In this document: positions 39,596 to 48,376 of the stretch, in pieces
Numbering within the stretch: position 1 is the first letter of the stretch
Layout: the number at the start of each line of letters is the position of its first letter
Assembly: GCF_030159055.1 (NCBI RefSeq)
Contig: NZ_BQXQ01000024.1
Location: 16,461 to 80,460 of the forward strand
DNA: 64,000 nucleotides
Source: Acidovorax sp. SUPP3334
GTDB lineage: Bacteria > Pseudomonadota > Gammaproteobacteria > Burkholderiales > Burkholderiaceae_C
Direction: 5' to 3'
Program-made: the position numbers and the translations under genes
The notes under the pieces: model-generated
The model's input: the letters and a program-made list of their open reading frames with translations, nothing else
Told to the model about the DNA's origin: nothing
The model's database searches: none

Positions 39596-39596
39596 A
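38553..39596 (+). CDS. IS630-family transposase
   Basis: This 347-residue DDE transposase cuts and pastes the element at TA sites. The N-terminal helix-turn-helix region contains GESPAAVAASFGMHRGWAYK. The catalytic residues lie in FFWDESGFRADA (Asp near 173), LVVDGLPAHKKA (Asp near 250) and LPGYAPDLNPDELVW (Glu near 287), all present. ATG at 38553 was chosen over a TTG at 38517. The last codons lie in the right inverted repeat. It looks complete, and it could also act on the MITE at 59.4 kb. Confidence 0.88.
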   Translation: MKRDGRTLAHNVLEEMRMLAVQRMREGESPAAVAASFGMHRGWAYKCKAAASGRGNGLRALRSTKGTGRPRSLTPVQERQVFRWVNGKNPRQHGFDFGLWTRQIVRELVAQRFGVNLSLASIGALLARLGLTPQKPLQRAYQRDPQAIERWVTETYPAIARQAKRDKAEVFFWDESGFRADAVHGKTWGAKGQTPVVERPGQRQSISAASAVNSKGAFWFETYQGALTGELFVQLLKNMMAEREKPVHLVVDGLPAHKKALVKQYVASTAGASTLHFLPGYAPDLNPDELVWSHAKRTGVARSPLRKGDKLKERVDAQLQSVAEDPALIRSGHSSDTHLSPIFLTFE

Positions 39597-39903
39597 AGCC
39601 TGCTCAAGCAGGCTAACGCCCTGATCATCGGGCAGGCTCCACTTGGCGAAGTACGAATGCACGGTGCGCCACTTGGGAAGATCGCTGGGCAGTGCCCTGC
39701 ATTGGCACCCTGTGCGCAGCAGATACAGCACCGCGCACCACACCTCGTACAAGTCAACGGTGCGTGGCTTGGTCTTCTTGCGCGCACTCTCCAGCATCGG
39801 CTTGATGATCTCGAATTGCTCGCGGCTCGTATCGCTGGGATATTTCTTGGTTCGCACCTCGTCATTGTCAGTGAGCAGACAAAGATCGTGAACACGTTCT
39901 AAG
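39596..39903 (-). mobile_element. IS5-family transposase remnant
   Basis: On the minus strand from ATG at 39857 the sequence reads MRTKKYPSDTSREQFEIIKP, DLYEVWCAVLYLLRTGCQCR, ALPSDLPKWRTVHSYFAKW and LEQAL. This is the N-terminal DUF4096-type part of IS5-family (IS427-like) transposases. At 39595 it breaks off in the IS630 right end, and the catalytic part is absent. The outer end is probably near 39903 (CCTTAGAACGTGTTCACGAT read inward), six bases from the helicase stop codon. It is inactive. Confidence 0.8.
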
Positions 39904-39908
39904 GCAAT

Positions 39909-42900
39909 TCATGTTGCATCTTCCTTACACATCAGCCTTTCCATGGTCTTGTAATAGCCGTTGAAGTCTGAATCGCTGCACCAGAACTCCTTGTTGCCGA
40001 TCACGTAGAGACGCTTCTTTGCGCGAGTGACAGCCACGTTGACGAGATTCGGTTTTCGGCCTGCGTAACTTGAGATGACGCCGCGGCGGGCCGGGTCGCC
40101 GCCCAGCAAAAAGATCACGAAGTCGGCCTCCTTGCCTTGGAAGGTGTGGACCGTGCCACACATCTCTTTCGCCGTTTCCTTACCAAAACGGGCGCTCAAC
40201 AGGTCTCTCATGCGCTCGCTGACGAGCCTGAAGGGAGTGATGACGTAAATCCGGAGCTTCCCTTTTCCATCCCGAACTTTGCCGTCTGTAAGCTTTTCTA
40301 TACCTTCCAGCGCTCGCTTGGCTTGGGACTCGATCCAGTGTCCTTGCGCGTCATCGTTGGATGCATCAAGCCAAGCACTGGGAGTTGCGGCGAAGCTTGC
40401 ATCTTCACGAGTCCCGTAAACCATCCTGTTTTCGTACGCGATGGCATTGGCAATCTGAAACATGGGGTTGATGCAACGACGATGCACCACCAAGGGAGAT
40501 CCGAGCCAGATGTCGGTTCCATCCTCCTTGGAGCCCATCAAGGTGCCATAACGATTTGACCGATCAGCAAGGGTTTGAACGGAAGCATCCGGTGGCACGT
40601 ACTTCGGCAACGTGCCGCAATAGGCCTGGAGTGGAGCCACCAGTTCTTGAGGAATGTTGACGACAGGTTCGAGTTGGATTGGATCGCCAACAATCACCGC
40701 CCGTTTGGAACGCCAGATCGCGCCAATGGCCTGCTGGGGTGTCGCCTGGCCCGCTTCATCGATGAGAACCCATGCAAGGTCATTGCCTTTGACGCCTTTG
40801 AAGAGGCGTGGGAACGATGCGAACGCAGTCGAGACCAACGGGACGGTGACGAAAAAAGCATCCCACAAGGGCATGACGCCACCCTGTACCCGCCAGCCAT
40901 GAAGCTTGCCTTGCAGGAGGTCAACGAACATCGACAAGGTTGGCTTGAGCTTGCTCCATGCGTGCACGACAAATGCCTTGTGCAGTTCCATGGATGCCAC
41001 AAAGAGCTCACGGCGAGCATTGAAGAGGGCGCCATCGTCCTGGTATGGCGAGACTTGGTGGAATTCGTCGCGGGACAGCGCAAACAGATGCCAGGCCTTT
41101 CGGCTGGAGTCCCGCAAGGAAGCTGCATCCAATTTCTTGGTCATCACCTCAATCTGGCCGCTCAATTGCGCCTGGGTGCTCCTGAGTTCGGCCAGCGTCG
41201 ATGTGCGCTGTTGGAACAGGCCGGTAACTCGCTGCAACTCGTGCCTGCAGGCGCTCGCATTGCCCTGACATTTCGCATGTTCGGCCGAAACAACCGAGAG
41301 GCCGGTGATGCGGGGAAACCCAGCGTGCTCCATGCGCTGGCATGCGGCGTTTACCGCATTTTTGCATTTCTGCTCCTGCTCTTGCAGAGAACGGAGCTTT
41401 GTATCCCAATGCTCGATCGAGTGCTTCAGCTTCTGTGCGTCGCGATACTTTTTTTGCGCTCGCTCGATGAGGTCATTCAACTGTCGATGCCGTGCCGCCC
41501 ACTCGGCCACCTTGTCCCGCGAGAACCATCGCGTCAGAAGCCCTGGCCTGCATCGGTCATGATTGACCAGATTGCGCTGGCTGGCCTTCTCTTCACTTTC
41601 AGCTTCGGCCATCTCCATGATCAGCGCATGCACCTCCCCCACAGGCCGGCTTGCCACGTGCGCGGAGGCAAGAGCAACGGCTTCGTCGTGCTTGGCCTTG
41701 GATGCGGCCAAGGCCTGGGCATGCTCCAAGCGTGAGGTCGATACCACCAAAGCAGCCGCCGCTGCATCGCTGGCCTGCTTCGCCTTGCTTGCTGCGGATT
41801 CAAGCTGCACCAGCTCACCCTGGAGTTCAGCCTCCTGGGCCTGCAACTGGACCAGCGTGTCCTGGCTTCGAGGCAAACGCTCTAAGGTGTCCGCCAGATC
41901 AGCGGACTTTTTGACCTCCGCTGCCGCTCTCTGGCGGGCCGATTGATAGCGCGCCTTTGCATCTTGCCAAGACGGAACGCCGGCTTTCTGACTGTCGACC
42001 CACTCAGGCAAAGACATCTGCGCAAGAGGATTGGGCGTGCCATCGGGCAGCTTTTTACATTCCTTGTTCGGAAACCAGAACGTGCTTGCGAAAGCGTTGC
42101 GATTGGTAGAGTTGCCCAAGGCGGCAGATATCAATCCCCACGTCTGTGGAGACGCCGGTCGACTCTCCTTCCTCTTCAAACCCATCGAATCAGAGACTTC
42201 AGAAAAATAATCCAGTTTGATCGCTTCATCGATGGCGCTCAGCCCTGGCAGTTCCAGGCTGATGTTCTCTACTGCGCCATTGTTGGCACTGGCGACTACC
42301 ATGCCGTAGCCGCATAGCGAGGCATCAAGCTTCCAGACTTTGTATTTGTGGTCCTCGACTTTCAGTTCCTCGCTGAAGGCATCGTTGGGATGATTGAAAG
42401 CCATCAGCGCATCTGCCCGCTGCTGAATCACGGTCGCCACAATGTCCTTGAGCATGGTGGTCTTTCCTGTCCCTGGTGGTCCATTGACCGAGAACAGGCC
42501 CGTGCTGCCAAGATCACGATGGATCGCGTTCACCGCGAACTGTTGAGCGGTCACCAGCGGGTGGCTACCGGGCCATGCGGCCAGCGGCAGCTTGCTGGGA
42601 TGCAAGCCATCCACCAAGGGCGCTTTGTCGTCCTTCACGTCCAGATCCACGCGCTCAGGCGACTCGATGCTTGCCAGGAATTGGTTGAGCGCGGCTCCGG
42701 TGTTCCCCGTGGAAAAGGCAGCTTGAACAGTTTCCACCTCCTCTGCATAGAAACTGTTGAGCGGGTCATTCATTTCCTTCTTGCTCTTTTTGCCCACGCT
42801 CTGCGTCTTGATGACCCACGGCGCCTCACTGGACGGAGCCCACCCCAGTTTCTGGAAAAGCAGCGCCGTCATTGCCCGAACATCGTCGGCAGTGATGCTT

Positions 42901-43550
42901 CGATACGTCTTGCGCATTTCTTCGGCCTTGGCCTCATCCTGCTCACTCGTCAGAAGGGAGGAAACCGTGGTCAATTCCCTGCTGTTGTCGGCCTGGGGTG
43001 GAAGCAGAGTTCTTTTCACCAGCAGCGCCTTCAGGGCTTCAACCGTGGCAGCTTCGGCGCCATCGGTGCCAAAGAAACCCCTGAAATCGAACCGTGTCCC
43101 CTTGCGGCTAGCAGCCGCAAGGTTGCCAAGCGCCCACGGCGTCGAGCTGACGAAGGGGAGACCCGCCACGTAGCCCTCATCATCGATGGCCAAGACGAGC
43201 GATGCTGCATTTGCTGGGCTCGGTTTTTCGTCGTCATGAATCGCCGGTGTGCCCAGAATCACTCGCGCTGCGTTCGTGTACACCTCCCCGGGTAGTACGC
43301 CCGCATAGAGGAGGAAGCGCTTCGTAGAGTCTTCCCTCACCATAAATAACTTATCGAGATCGTCCCGCTTCTCTGGATCGACCCACGGCATGTCGTGGTC
43401 GGAGAGGCTGTCTACAGGAATTTCCCAGTTGCAAAGGTTTTTTTCGCGCTTTACCTCAGGAGGCTTTTGCGGGTTCAGGTACTCGAAGGCTTGCCAGAGT
43501 TGAAGAGCAGAGGAAATGTTGCGCTGTGTCTCTGAATTGACTTTTTTCAT
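39909..43550 (-). CDS. Large SF1 (UPF1-like) helicase with long coiled-coil insertion
   Basis: This 1,213-residue protein has an N-terminal 340-residue region of unknown fold, then helicase motif I VNGPPGTGKTTMLKDIVATV (near 357). A 570-residue insertion follows, with heptad-rich Ala/Glu/Lys/Gln coiled coils at about 545-830. Motif II LIDEAGQATPQQAIGAI (near 930), motif III VGDPIQLEPVVNIP, a VHTFQGKEADFVIFLLGG block and motif VI NVAVTRAKKRLYVIGN (near 1177) complete an SF1B core. UPF1-like helicases unwind RNA or DNA. Long insertions between motifs I and II occur in helicases of bacterial defence islands. GC is lower than the flanks. It is transcribed opposite to the conjugation genes. Confidence 0.85.
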   Translation of the reverse strand: MKKVNSETQRNISSALQLWQAFEYLNPQKPPEVKREKNLCNWEIPVDSLSDHDMPWVDPEKRDDLDKLFMVREDSTKRFLLYAGVLPGEVYTNAARVILGTPAIHDDEKPSPANAASLVLAIDDEGYVAGLPFVSSTPWALGNLAAASRKGTRFDFRGFFGTDGAEAATVEALKALLVKRTLLPPQADNSRELTTVSSLLTSEQDEAKAEEMRKTYRSITADDVRAMTALLFQKLGWAPSSEAPWVIKTQSVGKKSKKEMNDPLNSFYAEEVETVQAAFSTGNTGAALNQFLASIESPERVDLDVKDDKAPLVDGLHPSKLPLAAWPGSHPLVTAQQFAVNAIHRDLGSTGLFSVNGPPGTGKTTMLKDIVATVIQQRADALMAFNHPNDAFSEELKVEDHKYKVWKLDASLCGYGMVVASANNGAVENISLELPGLSAIDEAIKLDYFSEVSDSMGLKRKESRPASPQTWGLISAALGNSTNRNAFASTFWFPNKECKKLPDGTPNPLAQMSLPEWVDSQKAGVPSWQDAKARYQSARQRAAAEVKKSADLADTLERLPRSQDTLVQLQAQEAELQGELVQLESAASKAKQASDAAAAALVVSTSRLEHAQALAASKAKHDEAVALASAHVASRPVGEVHALIMEMAEAESEEKASQRNLVNHDRCRPGLLTRWFSRDKVAEWAARHRQLNDLIERAQKKYRDAQKLKHSIEHWDTKLRSLQEQEQKCKNAVNAACQRMEHAGFPRITGLSVVSAEHAKCQGNASACRHELQRVTGLFQQRTSTLAELRSTQAQLSGQIEVMTKKLDAASLRDSSRKAWHLFALSRDEFHQVSPYQDDGALFNARRELFVASMELHKAFVVHAWSKLKPTLSMFVDLLQGKLHGWRVQGGVMPLWDAFFVTVPLVSTAFASFPRLFKGVKGNDLAWVLIDEAGQATPQQAIGAIWRSKRAVIVGDPIQLEPVVNIPQELVAPLQAYCGTLPKYVPPDASVQTLADRSNRYGTLMGSKEDGTDIWLGSPLVVHRRCINPMFQIANAIAYENRMVYGTREDASFAATPSAWLDASNDDAQGHWIESQAKRALEGIEKLTDGKVRDGKGKLRIYVITPFRLVSERMRDLLSARFGKETAKEMCGTVHTFQGKEADFVIFLLGGDPARRGVISSYAGRKPNLVNVAVTRAKKRLYVIGNKEFWCSDSDFNGYYKTMERLMCKEDAT

Positions 43551-43769
43551 GGGTCGCGATCATAGGTCCGTCGAGCAGCCGATAAAGAGACGGTACCGCC
43601 TTCCGCAGAACACGTGCCAGGCCTACCCCGCTGACGTGATGTGAGCAGCACGCCGTCGTGTGGTCACAGCGCCCCCAAAAAGCGGTGTCGCGCCCTTCCC
43701 CATTGTTGGCGGCATACCAGCGGCCCCCGCCGCAGCATCGAGTCTCCCCACCGCCCCAGGAGACCCGAC

Positions 43770-44162
43770 ATGACCTCGCGTGCCACGGCCAGCCACGGCG
43801 CTCCCGTCCACCTCCCCCTGCGCGGCGTGCTGGCCGTGGCACTCCTTTGTGGCGGCGTCGCATCGGCGCACGCCGATCCCGCCATCGAGCGCGAGCAACT
43901 GGCGAGCGCCATGCGCCTGCTCGACCAGGTGGACCGCATCGCCCTGGCATCGGACGCCACGGCGGCTGCGCAACCGGCCCGATACCACTTCGACTACGCC
44001 CGCCTGCGCGACGATGTGCGCCGCATGCGGGTGGGCGTTGCCAGTTACCTCACGCCCCAGCGCGCTCAGCCGCGCGACCCGTCGTCCCTGGCGGGCCATT
44101 ACATCCGTGAGGAAGCCCGCGACAGCACCAGCCCTTCACCGCAGCGGGAGCGATCGCGATGA
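43770..44162 (+). CDS. RAQPRD-family conjugative element protein
   Basis: This 130-residue exported protein contains the sequence RAQPRD itself (YLTPQRAQPRDPSSLAGHY), the name-giving motif of TIGR01690. A signal peptide (LPLRGVLAVALLCGGVASAH) is followed by a helical region (REQLASAMRLLDQVDRIALA). ATG at 43770 has a CAGGAG site. It is the first gene of the type IV secretion block and overlaps the next gene by 4 bp. Family members always accompany this ICE transfer region; their exact role is not known. Confidence 0.88.
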   Translation: MTSRATASHGAPVHLPLRGVLAVALLCGGVASAHADPAIEREQLASAMRLLDQVDRIALASDATAAAQPARYHFDYARLRDDVRRMRVGVASYLTPQRAQPRDPSSLAGHYIREEARDSTSPSPQRERSR

Positions 44163-44398
44163 CCGCGAGCGCCGATCAGATCGCCGCGTTCCAAGCCAAC
44201 GGCGGCTTCACGCCTTCGGCCGTTTCGACCGTGGTGCTGAGCTTCGTCTTCGCCGTCCTGCTGCTGTGGGGCGTGTGGGCCATGCGCACGGCCTATGTCG
44301 GCTGGGCCGAGCACCGGATTTCGCAAAGGCAGTTCGTGGGCGTGATCGCCCGCTTCCTCGCGATGTACCTGGTGCTGAGTTTTTTCCTGCTTTCCTGA
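44159..44398 (+). CDS. TIGR03758-family (PFL_4701-like) small membrane protein
   Basis: This 79-residue protein has two membrane helices (TVVLSFVFAVLLLWGVWAM and VIARFLAMYLVLSFFLLS) and a short loop containing GWAEHRISQRQF. Position and sequence match the small membrane protein that follows the RAQPRD gene in ICEs of the PFL_4701-4711 type. It starts inside the previous stop codon (ATGA). Confidence 0.85.
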   Translation: MTASADQIAAFQANGGFTPSAVSTVVLSFVFAVLLLWGVWAMRTAYVGWAEHRISQRQFVGVIARFLAMYLVLSFFLLS

Positions 44399-44417
44399 TG
44401 ACCGCCAAGGACTTGCC

Positions 44418-44789
44418 ATGAACCTGCTCCCCAACCGCCTTCGCCGCCGTGCCGCCTGCATGGCGGGCACCGCTGTCGCGGCCACGCTCCTGCCGCTGGC
44501 GCCGCCGGCACGCGCCTCCGGCCTGCCCACCATGGAAGACCCCTCGCGCGGCGCCGGCAGCGGCATCCTCAAAACGCTGCAGAACTACGGCTACGACATC
44601 GTGCTGCTGGTGGCCCTGCTGGTGGTGGCGTCGATGTTCATCGGCGTCTGCTACCACGCCTACACGCGCTATTCGGAAATCCACACCGGCCGCGCGACCT
44701 GGGGCCAGTTCGGCCTGACGGTGGCCGTGGGCGCGATGCTGCTGGTGGTGGGCATCTGGCTGCTCACCAAGGCCACGGCGATCCTGTAG
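44418..44789 (+). CDS. TIGR03745-family (PFL_4702-like) membrane protein, pilin-like
   Basis: This 123-residue protein has a long cleavable signal (ACMAGTAVAATLLPLAPPAR) and two membrane helices (YDIVLLVALLVVASMFIGVC and GLTVAVGAMLLVVGIWLL), the layout of VirB2/TraA-type pilins. The sequence between (YHAYTRYSEIHTGRATWGQF) is typical of the family. It probably forms the conjugative pilus subunit or a related inner-membrane component. Confidence 0.82.
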   Translation: MNLLPNRLRRRAACMAGTAVAATLLPLAPPARASGLPTMEDPSRGAGSGILKTLQNYGYDIVLLVALLVVASMFIGVCYHAYTRYSEIHTGRATWGQFGLTVAVGAMLLVVGIWLLTKATAIL

Positions 44790-44801
44790 GGCTGCGCGCC
44801 G

Positions 44802-45230
44802 ATGGCTCTCCCTGAAACACCGCGCGACGGCCTCGTGGCTTTCCTGCCGCATCGCCTGAACCGCCAGCCCGTGGTCGTGCGCGGCCTGACCGCCGACGAG
44901 CTCTGGATCTGCGCGGGCCTGTCCGCCGCGGCCGGGCTGATCGCAGGCCTGCCGCTGGCCTGGCTCACGCGCAGCGTGGCCATGGTGCCGACGATGATCG
45001 TGGCGGGCATCGCCGCGGGCGTGTTCATCGGCGGCGGTCTCCTGCGCCGGCAAAAGCGCGGGCGCCCCGACACCTGGCTGTACCGGCAGATGCAATGGCA
45101 ACTGGCGCTGCGCCATCCCCATTGGGCCGCTCGGTTCGGTGGCCGCGACCTGGTGACCCGCACGGGTTGCTGGTCCACGCGCCGCACGTCGCGCATTCGG
45201 CGCCCCCGGCCGCGGGGCCGCACGCCATGA
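44802..45230 (+). CDS. TIGR03750-family conjugal transfer protein (VirB3/TraL-like)
   Basis: This 142-residue protein has two closely spaced membrane helices (LWICAGLSAAAGLIAGLPLA and MVPTMIVAGIAAGVFIGGGL). They follow a polar start (FLPHRLNRQPVVVRGLTADE), with RGRPDTWLYRQMQWQLALRH after them. This fits TraL/VirB3-like proteins that anchor the pilus assembly ATPase. The C-terminal tail is Arg-rich and longer than I would expect. It overlaps the next gene by 4 bp. Confidence 0.82.
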   Translation: MALPETPRDGLVAFLPHRLNRQPVVVRGLTADELWICAGLSAAAGLIAGLPLAWLTRSVAMVPTMIVAGIAAGVFIGGGLLRRQKRGRPDTWLYRQMQWQLALRHPHWAARFGGRDLVTRTGCWSTRRTSRIRRPRPRGRTP

Positions 45231-45958
45231 GCCGCATCAAGAACGAGGTGGCGCACCTGCAGGCCCATGTCACCACCCTGCGGCGTGGCGGTGCTGCGCT
45301 GTTCGCGTTGGCGCTACTGCTGGGCCTGGGCTGGTGGAACGCGCCCCGCCACCTCACGATCCATGTGCCGCCGGACCTTCGCTCGGGCAGCACGCGCAAG
45401 TGGTGGGACGTGCCGCCCGAGAGCGTGTATGCGTTCACCCTCTACGTCTTCCAGCAAATCAACCGCTGGCCCACCAATGGCGAGGACGACTACCCGCGCA
45501 ACCTGCGCGCCCTGTCCGCCTACCTCACGCCCGCCTGCCAGGCCTTGCTGCAGCAGGACTACGAAACCCGGCGCAACAACGGCGAGCTGCGCCAGCGCGT
45601 GCGGGGCCTGTATGAGTTGCCCGGCCGCGGCTACGGCGACGACCCCGCCACGCGCGTCAAGGTGCTGTCCGAACGCGACTGGGTGGTCACCCTGGACGTC
45701 AGCGCCGACGAGTACTACGGCGGCGAACAGGTCAAGCGGGCCCTGGTGCGCTATCCCCTGAAAGTCGTGCGCCTGGACGTCGATCCCGAGCGCAATCCGT
45801 TCGGACTCGCGCTGGACTGCTACAGCGGCGCGCCGCAGCGCATCGCGCCGCCCTCGCCTGCGGCCTCGGCGCCGGCCCCAAGCACAGGCCCCTCCACGTC
45901 GCCTTCCATGCTCCCGCCCATTGCCCCTTCCCCCACGCTGTCCGGAGGCCATCCATGA
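45227..45958 (+). CDS. TIGR03746-family (PFL_4703-like, VirB8/TraE-like) protein
   Basis: This 243-residue protein has one N-terminal membrane helix (GAALFALALLLGLGWWN) after a short cytoplasmic start (MSRIKNEVAHLQAHVTTLRR). The periplasmic domain includes YAFTLYVFQQINRWPTNGE, LSAYLTPACQALLQQDYET and RVKVLSERDWVVTLDV. This is the plan of VirB8/TraE proteins, inner-membrane scaffolds of the secretion channel. The end is Pro/Ala/Ser-rich. ATG at 45227 overlaps the previous stop. Confidence 0.82.
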   Translation: MSRIKNEVAHLQAHVTTLRRGGAALFALALLLGLGWWNAPRHLTIHVPPDLRSGSTRKWWDVPPESVYAFTLYVFQQINRWPTNGEDDYPRNLRALSAYLTPACQALLQQDYETRRNNGELRQRVRGLYELPGRGYGDDPATRVKVLSERDWVVTLDVSADEYYGGEQVKRALVRYPLKVVRLDVDPERNPFGLALDCYSGAPQRIAPPSPAASAPAPSTGPSTSPSMLPPIAPSPTLSGGHP

Positions 45959-46908
45959 AGCGCTTCGTCCTGCCCCTGGCGCTGGGCGCCTGCGTCCTGT
46001 GGGGTGGCACACCCGCGGCGCACGCGCTGCAGATCCTGCGCTGGGAGCGCCTGCCGCTCGCGGTGCCGCTGCGCATCGGCGAGGAGCGCGTCCTCTTCAT
46101 CGACCGCAACGTGCGCGTCGGCGTGCCGGCCGCGATCGCCGACCGTTTGCGTGTGCAGAGCGCCGGTGGTGCGATCTACCTCAAGGCCAGCGAAGCGATC
46201 GAGCCGACGCGCCTGCAGCTGCAGGATGCCGACAGCGGCGCGCTGATCCTGCTGGACATTGCCGCCGAGCCGGCGAAGGACGGGCAGGCGCCGCTGGAGC
46301 CGGTGCGCATCGTCGAGGGCGAGGCACCGGGTCCCCGCTATGGCGCGCGCGATCACGCGAGCGGCGCCGCCGATACCGAACTGCCGGCAGATGCCACGGC
46401 CCCATCGACGCCGGAGGCCGCATCCACCGGCCGACGCGAAACCCCCGTCGCGGTGGTGCTCACCCGCTACGCCGCGCAGAACCTGTACGCGCCGCTGCGC
46501 ACCGTGGAGCCCGTGCGCGGGATCACGCAGGCTACCCTGCGCCGCGGCCTGGACCTGGACACCCTGGCGCCGTCCCTGCCCCTGCGGGCGAAGCCGCTCG
46601 CCGCCTGGCGCATGGAAGACCAGTGGGTTACTGCGGTCCGCCTGACCAACACCTCCCCGCGCTGGATCGACCTCGATCCGCGCATGCTGCTGGGCGACTT
46701 CGTGGCCGCGACGTTCCAGCACCCGGGCCTGGGACCGGCGGGCGATCCGACCGATACCACGGTGCTGTACCTGGTGACGCGCGGCCGCGGACTGGCCGAT
46801 GCCCTGCTGCCGCACATCAGCCGCATCGACGCCGCGCAGAACCTGCCGCGCGCGCCCGGCAGCGAGGCGGATGCAGAGCCATCCCCGGGAGCTCCCCATG
46901 CAAAGTAA
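45955..46908 (+). CDS. TIGR03749-family (PFL_4704-like, VirB9/TraK-like) protein
   Basis: This 317-residue exported protein has a signal peptide (FVLPLALGACVLWGGTPAAH). A beta-rich N-terminal part (LQILRWERLPLAVPLRIGEE, then VLFIDRNVRVGVP) and a C-terminal domain follow. It is the TraK/VirB9-like component of the outer-membrane core. The ATGA overlap with the previous gene and the 11-bp overlap with the next show tight coupling. Confidence 0.82.
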   Translation: MKRFVLPLALGACVLWGGTPAAHALQILRWERLPLAVPLRIGEERVLFIDRNVRVGVPAAIADRLRVQSAGGAIYLKASEAIEPTRLQLQDADSGALILLDIAAEPAKDGQAPLEPVRIVEGEAPGPRYGARDHASGAADTELPADATAPSTPEAASTGRRETPVAVVLTRYAAQNLYAPLRTVEPVRGITQATLRRGLDLDTLAPSLPLRAKPLAAWRMEDQWVTAVRLTNTSPRWIDLDPRMLLGDFVAATFQHPGLGPAGDPTDTTVLYLVTRGRGLADALLPHISRIDAAQNLPRAPGSEADAEPSPGAPHAK

Positions 46909-48376
46909 CGGCCTGCTCAAGTGGCTGATGATCCCCATGGCCGCGCTGCTGGTTTTCGTGGGGATGCAGGTGTTTTCTGGGCGCAAGCCCGATCGCGCCG
47001 CATCGGGCGAGGTGGCGGCCCAGCTCACGCCGGAGGAGATGAAGGCGCTCGGCATCGATGGCGACACGCCGCGCGACACCGTCGCCACACTTGTGGCGCA
47101 GGTCAAGCAGTTGCGCAACGAGCTGCAGACCTCGCTGGGCGACAACAAGAACCAGCGCGCCGAGAACGAGCGCCTGCGCCAGCGCGAAAGCGCCATCGAC
47201 CAGCGCATCCAGGCCGTGCTCGACAGCGAACGCAGCCGCCTGCAGCAAGAGCGCGACCAGGTGGCCGGTGACAAGCAGCAGACCCAGGGGCTGCTGCAGG
47301 ACCTGCAGCACAAGCTCGACCAGATGGGCGGCAAGCACGGCACTGCGGACTTGCCGGTCGGCCTGGGCCTGGAGGATGGCGACGGCAAGGGATTCGGCAC
47401 GGCGGCCGGCACGCACGGGGTGCGCTGGATCGAACCCGATGATGCGCGGCCGGAAGGCGCCAAGGGTCCGGCGACGGCCGCTGGCAAGGCGGACCGGTTT
47501 CCGATGCGCTTCGGCGCTGCCGATCCTGCTGGCGGCGCACCGCCCCCCTCCTCGCCAGCGCCCATGGCCGACGCCGGCGCGACGACCAAGGCCTCGGCCA
47601 AGGCCGTCTACACGGTGCCCACCAACGCCACGCTCATGGGCTCGGTCGCGATGACGGCCCTGATCGGGCGCGTGCCGGTGGATGGCACCGTCAACGATCC
47701 CTACCCGTTCAAGGTGCTGGTCGGCCCGGACAACCTGACGGCCAACGGCATCGACCTGCCGGAGGTGGCGGGCGCCGTGGTGAGCGGCACGGCATCCGGC
47801 GACTGGACGCTGTCGTGCGTGCGGGGCCAGATCCGCTCGGTGACCTTCGTGTTTAGGGACGGCACGATCCGCACGGTGCCCGAGGACAAGGGGCAGGGCG
47901 GTGGCAACCCAGCCAATACGGGCACGGGCAACACCGCCGATGGCCACGGCCCGATCCTGGGCGGCCTGGGCTGGATCAGCGATCCGCATGGCATCCCGTG
48001 CGTGAGCGGCGAGCGCCGCAGCAACGCGCAGCAGTACCTGGGTTCGCAAGCCCTCATCACCGCCGCAGGGGCCGGCGCCGCCTCGCTGATCAAGAGCGAC
48101 AGCGGCAACGTGGCCGTGGTCAGCAACGGCAACGGCACGCTGGGCACGGTGGGCATCTCCGGCAACGAAGCCATGGGCCGCATCCTGGCCGGTGGCATCC
48201 AGGAGATGTCCCAGTGGGTGAACAAGCTCTACGGCCAGGCGTTCGCCGCCGTCTATGTGCCGCCCGGCGCCCAGGTCGCCATCCACCTCGAACAACCCTT
48301 GCAGATCGACTACGACGCGCAGGGGCGCAAGGTCAACCACACCCTCGGAGGCGCACATGCGACGGACCTGGACTAA
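46898..48376 (+). CDS. TIGR03752-family (PFL_4705-like, VirB10/TraB-like) protein
   Basis: This 492-residue protein spans the envelope. It has a short cytoplasmic start and a membrane helix (LLKWLMIPMAALLVFVGMQV). A coiled coil rich in Gln/Arg/Glu covers residues about 65-145, and a Pro/Ala-rich linker follows. The C-terminal beta-barrel domain (VPTNATLMGSVAMTALIGRV, DPYPFKVLVGPDNLTANG, YVPPGAQVAIHLEQPLQI) is the VirB10/TraB hallmark. It energises the channel. ATG at 46898 was chosen because the membrane helix then lies at the N-terminus. Confidence 0.85.
   Translation: MQSNGLLKWLMIPMAALLVFVGMQVFSGRKPDRAASGEVAAQLTPEEMKALGIDGDTPRDTVATLVAQVKQLRNELQTSLGDNKNQRAENERLRQRESAIDQRIQAVLDSERSRLQQERDQVAGDKQQTQGLLQDLQHKLDQMGGKHGTADLPVGLGLEDGDGKGFGTAAGTHGVRWIEPDDARPEGAKGPATAAGKADRFPMRFGAADPAGGAPPPSSPAPMADAGATTKASAKAVYTVPTNATLMGSVAMTALIGRVPVDGTVNDPYPFKVLVGPDNLTANGIDLPEVAGAVVSGTASGDWTLSCVRGQIRSVTFVFRDGTIRTVPEDKGQGGGNPANTGTGNTADGHGPILGGLGWISDPHGIPCVSGERRSNAQQYLGSQALITAAGAGAASLIKSDSGNVAVVSNGNGTLGTVGISGNEAMGRILAGGIQEMSQWVNKLYGQAFAAVYVPPGAQVAIHLEQPLQIDYDAQGRKVNHTLGGAHATDLD

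Noticed and set aside
43551..43769. Attachment site or tRNA at the left edge of the transfer genes
   Set aside because: No tRNA-like sequence or direct repeat with the right side was found. The element's true ends are probably elsewhere.
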